Assembly: GCA_026988155.1 (NCBI GenBank)
Contig: JALSLW010000081.1
Span: 1-38,629 of the forward strand
Reading direction: 5' to 3'
Length of the DNA stretch: 38,629 bases
Origin: Methylomonas sp.
Lineage (GTDB): Bacteria; Pseudomonadota; Gammaproteobacteria; Methylococcales; Methylomonadaceae
Part shown: positions 17,600 through 26,219 of the stretch, piece by piece
Layout of the letters: each line of letters starts with the position of its first letter
Position numbering within the stretch: position 1 is the first letter of the stretch
Notes under the pieces: generated by a model
What the model was told of the DNA's origin: nothing
Seen by the model: only the letters and a program-made list of their open reading frames with translations
Databases searched by the model: none
Program-made: the position numbers and the translations under genes

Positions 17600-17902
17600 C
17601 TATTCAATTGGGTCATGAATGGTTACCAGTTTGGTACCATCAGGAAAGGTAGCTTCTACTTGAACATCGGGCAGCATTTCGCATATTCCATCCATTACAT
17701 CTTCACGATTTAACAGAGTGCGACCATATTCCATTAATTGAGCGACTGTCTGTCCATCACGTGCGCCTTCCATCACTGCCGCCGAGATAAAAGCGATAGC
17801 TTCAGGGTGATTTAATTTAAGCCCCCGAGCCCTTCGCCTTTCAGCCAATAGGCCCGCAGTAAAAATCAATAATTTATCTTTTTCACGTGGAGTGAGTTGC
17901 AT
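17600..17902 (-). CDS. ureA: Urease gamma subunit
   Basis: The 100-residue gamma subunit begins [12 protein letters not shown] and carries [15 protein letters not shown] (about residues 23-37) and the [20 protein letters not shown]-type tail (here [14 protein letters not shown]), all hallmarks of UreA. It completes the trimeric urease core with UreB and UreC. It starts 8 bases downstream of ureD. Confidence 0.97.
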   Translation of the reverse strand: MQLTPREKDKLLIFTAGLLAERRRARGLKLNHPEAIAFISAAVMEGARDGQTVAQLMEYGRTLLNREDVMDGICEMLPDVQVEATFPDGTKLVTIHDPIE

Positions 17903-17910
17903 AATCTACC

Positions 17911-18738
17911 TCAGGTTGCCCAAATTCTCGGTGTATAAGGTTGTTGTTGTGCTATATCTTGCCGAATAACGGAGCGTACTTTTTCAAAAAAATCACGAAC
18001 AATATTTGATTTATCGGCACTGGCTCTACAAATCAATAAATCATCTATTAAGGTAACACCTTGTCTTGGTGTGTCAGCAATTAATAATCTGACCGCTTCT
18101 AAATTAGCCTGGTTGGCACCAACGGCAAACAGGGTGCCACAGCTAGAATAGCCCTTTAGCCCCCAGCGAGCAAAAAAAGCGTTAGTATCCAATTGCATTT
18201 TCTCTATAAATAAAGGCATTGCATCACGAAAAATGTGCCAATTCAATAGTGCTTCACCGTGGTTGAAACTTTCATTGGCGGCTGGTCTGCCTAGTACTAA
18301 TATTTCCCAGCCTATAAATCGGGCGTTTGTCGCTAAATCAACACGCACATCTGAAACTAATTTTGCACCCTCAAATACAATGGTTTCTTGCGGCAGCCAT
18401 TCTAGTGTGGCATTTTCCTTGATTTTTAAAGATACGGTTTGGAGTGCCTGTTGTCCTGCGCTGCGATAAAATTTTCCCGCACCTGGTGTGGTGATTAATG
18501 CTTTAGCCTCATCTTCGACTTGTATATCAATTGATAGTTGGTCTCCAGCAACGATACCGCCAGGTGGGTGCAATAAATACACATGGCATACCCCGCCTTC
18601 TGGATAAAATGGGCGCTGTACAGTTAATGGTCCTTTATGGACACGCTTAGAAAGTATTGTTTTGGTTCCTGAATACGAAAACCCCAGCTTTAGTTCAGCT
18701 TTCCAGCCTACATTATTTGTGTTTAACTCATCACTCAT
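17911..18738 (-). CDS. ureD: Urease accessory protein UreD (UreH)
   Basis: UreD binds the apoenzyme directly and provides a nickel tunnel from UreG/UreF. The 275-residue protein shows the family blocks GPLTVQRPFYPEGGVCHVYL (about residues 36-55), HPPGGIVAGDQL, TTPGAGKFYRS (about 88-98) and WLPQETIVFEGA (about 115-126). It is the first gene of the urease half of the locus. A 147-base gap with a nested hairpin separates it from urtE, the only sizeable gap between uptake and urease genes. Confidence 0.95.
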   Translation of the reverse strand: MSDELNTNNVGWKAELKLGFSYSGTKTILSKRVHKGPLTVQRPFYPEGGVCHVYLLHPPGGIVAGDQLSIDIQVEDEAKALITTPGAGKFYRSAGQQALQTVSLKIKENATLEWLPQETIVFEGAKLVSDVRVDLATNARFIGWEILVLGRPAANESFNHGEALLNWHIFRDAMPLFIEKMQLDTNAFFARWGLKGYSSCGTLFAVGANQANLEAVRLLIADTPRQGVTLIDDLLICRASADKSNIVRDFFEKVRSVIRQDIAQQQPYTPRIWAT

Positions 18739-18770
18739 GTTGTGACATTCTCGTCATTGAATTAAGAAAA

Positions 18771-18851
18771 TGTAGGCTGGGGTGAAGCCTAAGCGTAACC
18801 CCAGCATTAGCAAAAAGCTGGGGTTACACTACCGTTCCACCCCAGCCTACA
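18771..18851. repeat. Nested palindromic repeat between urtE and ureD
   Basis: An outer 14-bp stem (TGTAGGCTGGGGTG with CACCCCAGCCTACA; 18771-18784 and 18838-18851) encloses an inner 11-bp stem (GTAACCCCAGC with GCTGGGGTTAC; 18795-18805 and 18817-18827). No T tract follows on either strand. It resembles the GC-rich, REP-like intergenic palindromes of many gammaproteobacteria. On the urea transcript it could shield or partly end the urt mRNA. Confidence 0.75.
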
Positions 18852-18884
18852 ATTGCTAAAACCTTTCGCCTTGAGCCTGCTTTA

Positions 18885-19661
18885 TCATACTGTTAAATAT
18901 TGTTTAACCATCTCATCGGTTAATTCTGGCATTTTCCCAACTGCCACATTCCGTCCACGCTCTAAAATACAGAACTGATCCGCCACTCTACGCGCAAAAG
19001 GCAGTTTTTGTTCTACTAACAACACGGTAACCCCCAATTCCTTATTAATTATTGAAATAGCTTCATGTATCATCCCTTTGGGTTGTTTAACCTCTGGATC
19101 AGGAATACCTTTGCTCCGATTTAATCGCATAATAACATCACCAATTTCACTGACAATATTGGGTTGAATACCCTCGGTCGGCTCATCTAGAATCAGTAAT
19201 TTTGGATTTAATACCAAAGCGCGTCCAATTGCTAACTGTTGTTGCTGTCCACCTGATAAATCACCGCCCCGACGATTAAGCATTTGCTTTAATACCGGGA
19301 ATATTTCATATATCTGTTCAGGCACTTGTTTAATGCCTTTTTTACTGACCGCTCGTAAACCTATTTTCAGGTTTTCTTCGACAGTCAACAAAGGAAAAAT
19401 TTCTCGTCCCTGTGGCACATACCCAATCCCCAGTTCCGCCCGTGCTTCTGCCTTAGCATGAGTAATATCCTGCCCATCCATTTTGATTATGCCTTCACGG
19501 ACGGGGATTAACCCCATTATACTTTTTAATAAGGTGGTTTTGCCTACCCCATTGCGGCCCATTAAACATAGGCAGGAACCTTCGGGAATATCTAAATTTA
19601 AATCCCATAGCGTATGGCTTTCGCCGTAATATTGATCTATCGCTGAAACTGTTAGCATCAT
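18885..19661 (-). CDS. urtE: Urea ABC transporter ATP-binding protein UrtE
   Basis: One of the two ATPases that power high-affinity urea import. The 258-residue protein has Walker A GRNGVGKTT (residues 35-43), the signature LSGGQQQQLAIG, Walker B LLILDEPTEG, and the H-loop region VLLVEQK. The pattern is that of LivF-like branched-chain ATPases. An insertion around RSKGIPDPEVKQPKGM between Walker B and the H-loop is typical of UrtE. It overlaps urtD by four bases (ATGA). Confidence 0.94.
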   Translation of the reverse strand: MMLTVSAIDQYYGESHTLWDLNLDIPEGSCLCLMGRNGVGKTTLLKSIMGLIPVREGIIKMDGQDITHAKAEARAELGIGYVPQGREIFPLLTVEENLKIGLRAVSKKGIKQVPEQIYEIFPVLKQMLNRRGGDLSGGQQQQLAIGRALVLNPKLLILDEPTEGIQPNIVSEIGDVIMRLNRSKGIPDPEVKQPKGMIHEAISIINKELGVTVLLVEQKLPFARRVADQFCILERGRNVAVGKMPELTDEMVKQYLTV

Positions 19662-20488
19662 TCCCCCAAATACACTTGAATGACGCGAGGGTCATTTTGC
19701 ACTTCATCCATTGTGCCTTCCATTAAAACTGACCCCTCATGCAATACTGTCACCGTTTTAGCAATGGAACGGACAAAAGCCATATCATGCTCGACAACTA
19801 CAACAGAATGCTTGCCTTGCAGTGATAATAACAGTTCTGCGGTGCGGTCAATTTCCTGATGTGTCATGCCTGCTACTGGCTCATCCACTAGCATTACACG
19901 CGGTTCTTGCATTAATAACATGCCAATTTCCAGCCATTGTTTTTGTCCATGAGAAAGAATGCCCGCAGGTTGAAAACGAAGTTCAGTCATCCCAATAATT
20001 TCAAGCACTTCATCAATGCGGTCTCTCTGTTCACCATTTAAGCTGGCAAATAAAGTAACCCAGGCACCTTTATCGGCTTTTAAGGAAAGTTCTAAATTTT
20101 CAAATACGGTTAATTGATCAAATACACTGGGTTTTTGAAATTTTCTACAAATGCCTGCCTGTGCTATTTCTGCCTCATTCATTTGCAATAAATCTATGGT
20201 TTGTCCGAAAAACACAGAGCCGCTATCTGGCCGTGTTTTACCTGTAATTACGTCCATCAAAGTGGTTTTCCCAGCTCCATTAGGACCAATTAAACAGCGT
20301 AATTCTCCATCATTGATATAAAGGGATAAATTATTTAATGCCTTAAAGCCATCAAAGCTGACGCTTACATCTTCCATATATAAGACGGTACCATGGCTAA
20401 CATCCACATTGCCTTTAATAACAGGGTGGGTGTTTACAAAATTAAAGGTTTGATAGCGATTAAATCGGGTCTTTGCAGGATTACTCAT
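19658..20488 (-). CDS. urtD: Urea ABC transporter ATP-binding protein UrtD
   Basis: This is the second ATPase subunit (276 residues), of the LivG type. Walker A GPNGAGKTT is at residues 68-76, the signature is LSHGQKQWLEIG, Walker B is VMLVDEPVAG, and the switch histidine is in VVVEHDMAFV. A 36-residue N-terminal leader precedes the nucleotide-binding domain, as in other UrtD. The start overlaps the urtC end by eight bases, so translation is coupled. Confidence 0.94.
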   Translation of the reverse strand: MSNPAKTRFNRYQTFNFVNTHPVIKGNVDVSHGTVLYMEDVSVSFDGFKALNNLSLYINDGELRCLIGPNGAGKTTLMDVITGKTRPDSGSVFFGQTIDLLQMNEAEIAQAGICRKFQKPSVFDQLTVFENLELSLKADKGAWVTLFASLNGEQRDRIDEVLEIIGMTELRFQPAGILSHGQKQWLEIGMLLMQEPRVMLVDEPVAGMTHQEIDRTAELLLSLQGKHSVVVVEHDMAFVRSIAKTVTVLHEGSVLMEGTMDEVQNDPRVIQVYLGE

Positions 20489-21575
20489 GGTTTATCTCTC
20501 CAATTTTTCGTTTCCATAAACCGACTAATCCGTCAGGCATATAAATTGTCACCAATATAAATACTGCACCTAAAGTAAACAGCCAGACTTCGGGCAATAC
20601 CCCTGTTAAAACCGTTTTACCATAGTTGACTAAAATGGCGCCGATAATAGCACCGTACAAACTCCCCCGCCCACCAACAGCCACCCAAACTACAATTTCT
20701 AATGAGACTAGCGGTGAGAATTCACTGGGATTGATAATGCCGACTTGAGGAACATATAATGCACCTGCGAGTCCAGCCAATATAGCTGAAAAGACAAAAA
20801 TCCAAAGTTTATACATTTCTACTCGATAACCTAAAAAACGCACTCTTGATTCTTGATCACGAATGGCGGTAACGACGCGACCCAACCGTGTTTTGACTAA
20901 CCAGCGACAGACCATAAACGCAGCAATTAAAATCATCCCTGAGCTCATTAATAACAGCGCTCTTACAGTATCAGACTGCAAGCTATAGCCAACAATGTCT
21001 TTAAAATCAGTCAGACCATTATTGCCACCAAAGCCCATTTCGTTTCTAAAAAATGCTAGCATTAGGGCATAAGTGAGTGCTTGGCTGATAATTGACAAAT
21101 AAACCCCCGTGACTCTTGAGCGAAAAGTTAGCCAGCCAAATACAAACGCTAGTATTGCAGGAGCAACCATCACCATCAACAGGGCAAATGGAAAAGATTC
21201 AAAACCGCTCCAATACCACGGCAATTCCTTCCAGTTTAAAAATACCATAAAATCAGGTAAATCTGGATTGCCATAAACACCCCGATCACCAATCTGGCGC
21301 ATCAGATACATACCCATGGCATAGCCGCCCAAGGCAAAAAAAGCACCTTGTCCTAATACTAAAATACCACAATATCCCCAGACCAAATCCAGCGACAAAG
21401 CCAATAAAGCAAAGGTTAAATATTTGCCAATTAAGGAGACCGTATAAGCTGAAAAGTAAAATACTGACCCTGCTGAAAAAATTAGATTGCACAAAGGGAT
21501 AATCAGGGTAACGGCTGCTAATATCAGTAGTACAACGCCACTTTCTTTATCATTTGAAAAATATTTCAGTAACAT
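20481..21575 (-). CDS. urtC: Urea ABC transporter permease UrtC
   Basis: This is the LivM-like inner-membrane permease that forms the urea channel with UrtB. It has about ten hydrophobic helices and the EAA-like stretch in GLAGALYVP and GGRGSLYGAIIGA. I chose the ATG at 21575 (364 residues), one base after the urtB stop, because GGAG lies about 7 bases before it. An in-frame ATG at 21617 would add 14 basic residues that lie wholly within urtB. Confidence 0.93.
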   Translation of the reverse strand: MLLKYFSNDKESGVVLLILAAVTLIIPLCNLIFSAGSVFYFSAYTVSLIGKYLTFALLALSLDLVWGYCGILVLGQGAFFALGGYAMGMYLMRQIGDRGVYGNPDLPDFMVFLNWKELPWYWSGFESFPFALLMVMVAPAILAFVFGWLTFRSRVTGVYLSIISQALTYALMLAFFRNEMGFGGNNGLTDFKDIVGYSLQSDTVRALLLMSSGMILIAAFMVCRWLVKTRLGRVVTAIRDQESRVRFLGYRVEMYKLWIFVFSAILAGLAGALYVPQVGIINPSEFSPLVSLEIVVWVAVGGRGSLYGAIIGAILVNYGKTVLTGVLPEVWLFTLGAVFILVTIYMPDGLVGLWKRKIGEINHE

Positions 21576-21576
21576 T

Positions 21577-23244
21577 TTAAGACTCCGCCGCACGGCCTTT
21601 TTGTGGAAATAAACCACGCGGACGTTTCTGAATAAATAAAATAATAAAGATCAACACTAAAATCTTTGCCAATACTGCGCCTGCGAAGGGTTCTAATACT
21701 TTGTTAGCAATGCCTAAAGAAAACCCTGCCACCAATGTCCCCCATAAATTACCGACCCCGCCAAAGACCACCACCATAAAACAATCGACAATATAAGACT
21801 GTCCCAAATTTGGTCCGACATTGGTAATTTGGCTTAACGCTACTCCTGCTACACCCGCTATTCCAGAGCCTAAACCAAAGGTCATTGCATCTACACGGGC
21901 TGTTGGAATCCCCATAGCTTTTGCCATATTTCGGTTTTGCGATACGGCGCGTACTTCTAGCCCAAGTCGGGTTCGTTTAAGGATTTGCAATAAAAAGGTA
22001 AACACTAATAAGCAAAAAACCAAGATATATAAACGATTCCAGGTTAATGATAAAAAGTCATTAATTTGCCAGGAACCACTCATAAATTCTGGGGTGATAA
22101 CACTTCTGTTTAAGGGAGAAAAAATAGAACGTACTGCTTGCTGTAAAACCAAACTGACACCAAAAGTGGCTAATAAGGTTTCTAATGGCCGTCCATATAA
22201 ATGGCGGATAATGCCTCTTTCAATGCCGATGCCCACCAGTCCAGACACCATAAAGGCAGCGGGTATTGATAAGAGTAGTGATAAAGCAATATGATTAGGC
22301 ATAATTTGCTGCATCACATAAGTTGTGTATGCGCCTAGCATCATCATTTCACCGTGCGCCATATTAATTACGCCCATTACCCCAAAGGTAATGGCTAATC
22401 CTATGGCGGCTAATACTAATACTGCACCTAAGCTTAAACCAAAAAATATGGTTTCTGTTACATGATAAAACTGTAAACGAGACTGTATTTTTACTAAGGC
22501 TGATTTAGCCTGTTTGCGAATTTCTGCATCAGGCTCTATAAACTGACCTTCACTGTTTTTTTCCTGTAATGCCTGCAAGCGATTAACTGCCTTTAAGCTG
22601 GTTTTCTGTTTTAAGGTCTCAATGCCTTTTAAACGAATTGTTCTGTCTGAGCTGTTCAGGCTATCAAGTGCAAAAATAAGCTGTAATTTATCTAATACAT
22701 CGCTATCTTTTTCCGTTTCAGCCAATGTTTTTAATATTTTTAAACTGGCTGGATTGATTGATTTGCTCAGCATTTTTACTGCTTGCAATCTTTGGTCTGG
22801 ATCTGCTGAATTTAGTCGTATTTCTGCTATTATGTTTCGTATTTTTGAGCGTAAACGGTTATTGATCCTGATTTTTTTTATTACTGAGTTATCTACTAAG
22901 CCAATATTTTTTCCAGACTCAGCAAGCTCAATGGAAAATTTCTCTGCTTTTTTTTCTGCAATGACAATTTGACCATTTTCTCTATCTTCAAATAATTTAC
23001 CATCGACTAAAGCTTGTAAGATAACAATTTTTTGTGGGTTATCAAATTGTACTAACTGTTCAATCGCTGTACCCTTTGCAGATAAAGATCTTACTTTTAA
23101 TTTTGATACGGCAGTGGAAAACGTTATTTTTTCCTGTTCTATCTGATCATCCTGAGCAATTTGAGCATTCGAAGTGCTGATAAAACTGCATAGCATTAGA
23201 ATTAGGAAAACAATATGTACTGGGTAAGTCACCCGATCTTTCAT
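21577..23244 (-). CDS. urtB: Urea ABC transporter permease UrtB
   Basis: This permease (555 residues) has a signal peptide (residues about 9-27), a soluble periplasmic region of about 230 residues with HEAT-like helical repeats (QRLQAVKMLSKSINPASLKIL, then a similar block), and a LivH-like membrane domain from about residue 265 (GLSLGAVLVLAAIGLAITFGV). This N-terminal extension is normal for UrtB and separates it from amino-acid LivH. It is 123 bases downstream of urtA; that gap holds two hairpins. Confidence 0.94.
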   Translation of the reverse strand: MKDRVTYPVHIVFLILMLCSFISTSNAQIAQDDQIEQEKITFSTAVSKLKVRSLSAKGTAIEQLVQFDNPQKIVILQALVDGKLFEDRENGQIVIAEKKAEKFSIELAESGKNIGLVDNSVIKKIRINNRLRSKIRNIIAEIRLNSADPDQRLQAVKMLSKSINPASLKILKTLAETEKDSDVLDKLQLIFALDSLNSSDRTIRLKGIETLKQKTSLKAVNRLQALQEKNSEGQFIEPDAEIRKQAKSALVKIQSRLQFYHVTETIFFGLSLGAVLVLAAIGLAITFGVMGVINMAHGEMMMLGAYTTYVMQQIMPNHIALSLLLSIPAAFMVSGLVGIGIERGIIRHLYGRPLETLLATFGVSLVLQQAVRSIFSPLNRSVITPEFMSGSWQINDFLSLTWNRLYILVFCLLVFTFLLQILKRTRLGLEVRAVSQNRNMAKAMGIPTARVDAMTFGLGSGIAGVAGVALSQITNVGPNLGQSYIVDCFMVVVFGGVGNLWGTLVAGFSLGIANKVLEPFAGAVLAKILVLIFIILFIQKRPRGLFPQKGRAAES

Positions 23245-23286
23245 AATATATCCAATAGGAATGAAATAAACCTAGAAAAAACTCTC

Positions 23287-23338
23287 GTTCCCACGCAGAA
23301 CATGGGAACAAGAATAATCCCCCTTTATTAAAGAGGGG
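23287..23338. repeat. Two short hairpins in the urtA-urtB gap
   Basis: GTTCCCA and TGGGAAC (23287-23309) form one hairpin. CCCC-TTT and AAAG-A-GGGG (about 23319-23338) form another. Both look like short dispersed palindromes seen in many proteobacterial intergenic regions. In the operon mRNA they would lie directly 3' of urtA and could protect the binding-protein message, giving more UrtA than UrtBCDE. This effect is inferred. Confidence 0.55.
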
Positions 23339-23367
23339 AAGTTAAAAGTAATAATTGCTTGTTCTAA

Positions 23368-24666
23368 TTAATAATTTTGTCCAGAACACTTTTTAGTATT
23401 GGTATTGTAATTGCCGCAGTTAATGGGAGCAGTCCAATCAGCAATAATAGGCTTACTTTCTGGTAGAAAATCTGACCAGGCATCGCCTTTAACTAAGGTA
23501 TTTGTTTGCCATACTGTAAAAAGCTGCCCATCTTCTTGAATCTCACCAATCAGAACAGGTTTGCTCAAGTGATGATTAGGTAGCATTTGTGCCAATCCGC
23601 CAGTCAGGTTAGGAAATTTAATCCCAATCATTGCTTTCTGCACCGCGTTAGATTCAGTTGTACCTGCTTTTTCTACCGCTTTTACCCACATATTAAAGCC
23701 AATATAATGTGCTTCCATAGGGTCATTCGTTACACGTTTAGGATCTTTAGTATATGCATGCCATTGTTTAATAAAGGCCACATTTTTAGTGCTATCTTCT
23801 GACATAAAATAATTCCAGGCAGCCATGTGGCCCACTAAAGGTTTAGTGTCCATGCCAGAAAGCTCTTCTTCACCTACAGAAAATGCAACAACTGGAATAT
23901 CTTCAGCAGAAATGCCCTGATTACCTAACTCTTTATAGAAAGGAATATTGGCATCGCCATTGATAGTCGAAACAACCGCTGTTTTCTTGCCAGCTGAACC
24001 AAACTTCTTAATATCGGCAACAATACTTTGCCAATCGGAATGGCCAAAAGGGGTGTAATTAATCATGATGTCTTTGGCATCAACCCCTTTTGACTTTAAA
24101 TAGGCTTCCAGGATTTTATTAGTAGTGCGCGGATAAACATAATCTGTCCCAGCTAACACCCAGCGTTTCACTTTAATGTCATTCATCAAGTAATTAATCG
24201 CAGGGATGGCCTGTTGATTTGGCGCGGCACCAGTATAAAAGACGTTTTTAGAAGATTCTTCGCCTTCATATTGCACTGGGTAAAACAAGATGCTGTTCAA
24301 CTCTTCAATCACAGGCAGTACTGATTTACGGGAAACAGACGTCCAACAACCGAAGATTGAAGCGACTTTTTCTTTAGTAATCAATTCACGAGCTTTTTCC
24401 GCAAATAAAGGCCAGTTTGAGGCTGGGTCAACCACTACAGGTTCTAGTTTTTTACCTAACAGCCCGCCCTTTTTATTTTGTTCAGCAATCAGCATCAACA
24501 TAGTATCTTTTAATGTTGTTTCGCTGATTGCCATGGTGCCAGAAAGTGAATGCAAAATACCAACTTTAATGGTCTCCTCTGCACTAACTGCTGCGGTTGT
24601 TCCAGTCATTAAAACCAGTGCGGAAAGGACGCTGGTTAATCCTGTTTTTCGTAGAAATTTTTTCAT
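23368..24666 (-). CDS. urtA: Urea ABC transporter substrate-binding protein UrtA
   Basis: UrtA is the periplasmic urea receptor that feeds the UrtBCDE importer. The 432-residue precursor has a signal peptide (residues 1-29, cleavage near VSA/EE). The mature part begins IKVGILHSLSGTMAISE, followed by GCWTSVSRKSVLPV, FYPVQYEGEESS and AAWNYF, characteristic of the urea/short-amide receptor family (UrtA/FmdD) rather than leucine receptors. It begins 22 bases after the porin gene, whose transcript it shares. Confidence 0.96.
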   Translation of the reverse strand: MKKFLRKTGLTSVLSALVLMTGTTAAVSAEETIKVGILHSLSGTMAISETTLKDTMLMLIAEQNKKGGLLGKKLEPVVVDPASNWPLFAEKARELITKEKVASIFGCWTSVSRKSVLPVIEELNSILFYPVQYEGEESSKNVFYTGAAPNQQAIPAINYLMNDIKVKRWVLAGTDYVYPRTTNKILEAYLKSKGVDAKDIMINYTPFGHSDWQSIVADIKKFGSAGKKTAVVSTINGDANIPFYKELGNQGISAEDIPVVAFSVGEEELSGMDTKPLVGHMAAWNYFMSEDSTKNVAFIKQWHAYTKDPKRVTNDPMEAHYIGFNMWVKAVEKAGTTESNAVQKAMIGIKFPNLTGGLAQMLPNHHLSKPVLIGEIQEDGQLFTVWQTNTLVKGDAWSDFLPESKPIIADWTAPINCGNYNTNTKKCSGQNY

Positions 24667-24688
24667 AACTTATCTCCTAATTATTGAG

Positions 24689-25921
24689 TTAGATTTGCAG
24701 TTGAAAACCGATGGTAATTGAATGAACTTTATCTCCATCTGCATCAGAACTGTAATCAAGCCCTTTAGTAATGCGATCGCCATAATGCCAATTTAGTGAA
24801 ACCAATGCATTATGGCCATCAATAACATAGTTCAGCCCAGCTTCCCAAGCTGCGCGATCTGAACTGTCTTCTGGCAAAGTATTGGTATAGCGAATAAAAG
24901 GCTGGAACTGACCGATGGCTATTTTTTGCGGGAATAAATACATCGCGCTGATGTCGTATGCATCGCCTTCAAACATATTCCAGCCTGGTGCTCCGCTATC
25001 TCTGCTCGCCTGGCTATAGCCATTTGAAACTGCATAGTTTTTGTATTCGCCACTAATGGTAACAACACCGCCATTAGCCAGCACTTTTTCCATCAATATA
25101 TCAACAGCTGTACCACGGAAATCACCCTTGTCAAACCGTGTGCCCGCACCATCTTCTTGATATTGATTAGAGACACCTAAAGTTAGAATATCGCCACCTG
25201 CACCATAATAAGTGCCTGAGGTGTAATAGCCCGGATTTTTTTCTACATCCCAGAAGTTATAGGAAACACGTTGGGCGTATAAAAGATTATCATCTTCATT
25301 TGCACTGCCTCTTAAACCATTAAAAATGCCAAAGGCATATTGTAAGCGTCCTTCCAGCACAGAACCCCATAAGGTGACACCATCATCACGTCCATAAATA
25401 CCGGCTTGATCTGGGCCTATACCGGCAGGACCGCCAAAATCAGCTGAGTCGAAAGGTGTGCCCGTACTAAAAATATTGTAGACAGCGCTATAGAATGGGC
25501 CATTCATTTCACGGCGCTCAGCAGGGACCAGCATACGCCCAACCCATAGATTAATGTACGGGGTAAATTCAAACTTAGCGATGGCGTCTAATATTTTCAT
25601 GTCACCGCCATTGGTGCCGCAAAACTGACATTCAGTGTTAAATTCTAATTTAATATATTCATGTATTTGAGCATTCAAATACAGTCTCATATTATCGACA
25701 CTAAAGTCGTTACTCCATTTAGAACCGGCTGCAGCCTCTTCTGTTGCAGTAAAACTGGTTCTAAATCCTGCCCCAATACTTACCCATTTGGTATCATCAA
25801 TTTTAAAGGTTGCTCCTGCATTAGAAACTGCTGAATATCCTAACATTGCTGTTGCGAGGGCTACTGCTGACAAGGCTTTAGCATACCGTTTTACAGCATA
25901 TTTATTGCTAGCTACGGCCAT
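24689..25921 (-). CDS. Outer-membrane porin, FmdC-like, first gene of the urea locus
   Basis: The 410-residue protein has a signal peptide (residues 1-35, cleavage near SNA/GA) and a beta-barrel of alternating aromatic/polar strands rich in glycine and asparagine, ending in an amphipathic strand ITIGFQLQI. It belongs to the phosphate-selective porin O/P-like group. In Methylophilus methylotrophus the porin-like FmdC precedes the UrtA/B/C-like FmdDEF genes for short amides and urea. The same order here suggests that this porin admits urea across the outer membrane. A CxxC pair (C98, C101) is unusual in a porin and might form a disulfide. Its gene leads the long operon. Confidence 0.88.
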   Translation of the reverse strand: MAVASNKYAVKRYAKALSAVALATAMLGYSAVSNAGATFKIDDTKWVSIGAGFRTSFTATEEAAAGSKWSNDFSVDNMRLYLNAQIHEYIKLEFNTECQFCGTNGGDMKILDAIAKFEFTPYINLWVGRMLVPAERREMNGPFYSAVYNIFSTGTPFDSADFGGPAGIGPDQAGIYGRDDGVTLWGSVLEGRLQYAFGIFNGLRGSANEDDNLLYAQRVSYNFWDVEKNPGYYTSGTYYGAGGDILTLGVSNQYQEDGAGTRFDKGDFRGTAVDILMEKVLANGGVVTISGEYKNYAVSNGYSQASRDSGAPGWNMFEGDAYDISAMYLFPQKIAIGQFQPFIRYTNTLPEDSSDRAAWEAGLNYVIDGHNALVSLNWHYGDRITKGLDYSSDADGDKVHSITIGFQLQI

Positions 25922-25973
25922 AATAAACTCCTGATTTAATGTAAATTATTTTTAGATTTCGGCGGATTGAAAC

Positions 25974-26003
25974 AATAGAGATTATTGACCTTTATTTTGT
26001 CAA
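25974..26003 (-). promoter_or_regulatory. Candidate promoter of the porin-urt-ure locus
   Basis: On the minus strand TTGACA (26003-25998) is followed after 18 bases by TCTATT (25979-25974). The first box is perfect, the second weak, and the spacer long, which is typical of promoters needing an activator. I saw no GG-N10-GC sigma-54 element in the gap. The leader to the ATG is about 45 bases with CAGGAG near the start codon. Confidence 0.4.
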
Positions 26004-26056
26004 ACCGCCTTAAAACAAGGATATTGTTAAATCTACTATCACCGATGTTGCAGGCT

Positions 26057-26070
26057 TGCGACAATTATTG
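26057..26070. promoter_or_regulatory. Candidate regulator site upstream of the urea locus
   Basis: TGCGACAATTATTG lies about 54 bases before the porin -35 box and shares TGCGACAATT with the candidate site before regB (minus strand, 3138-3147). It fits a half-site of the RegA/PrrA type. The match is short and could arise by chance. Confidence 0.25.
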
Positions 26071-26219
26071 TGTTTTGTAGCGTTTTTCACAATGCGTCAA
26101 ATGACTAATCAGTTAAATGACGTATAACATTATTAATTGCTATGCTATATAGTTGATATTTTTAAAAAAATGAGTGATTTTTAATGTGCTATTACAATAG
26201 TTTGACTGAGGTAATTAAA

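Noticed and set aside
21821-22294. 157-codon plus-strand frame inside urtB
   Set aside because: It is antisense to the membrane domain of urtB; such long shadows are common opposite permeases.
25922-26180. Sigma-54 promoter for the urea locus
   Set aside because: No TGGCAC-N5-TTGC element (GG and GC ten bases apart) was found on the minus strand.
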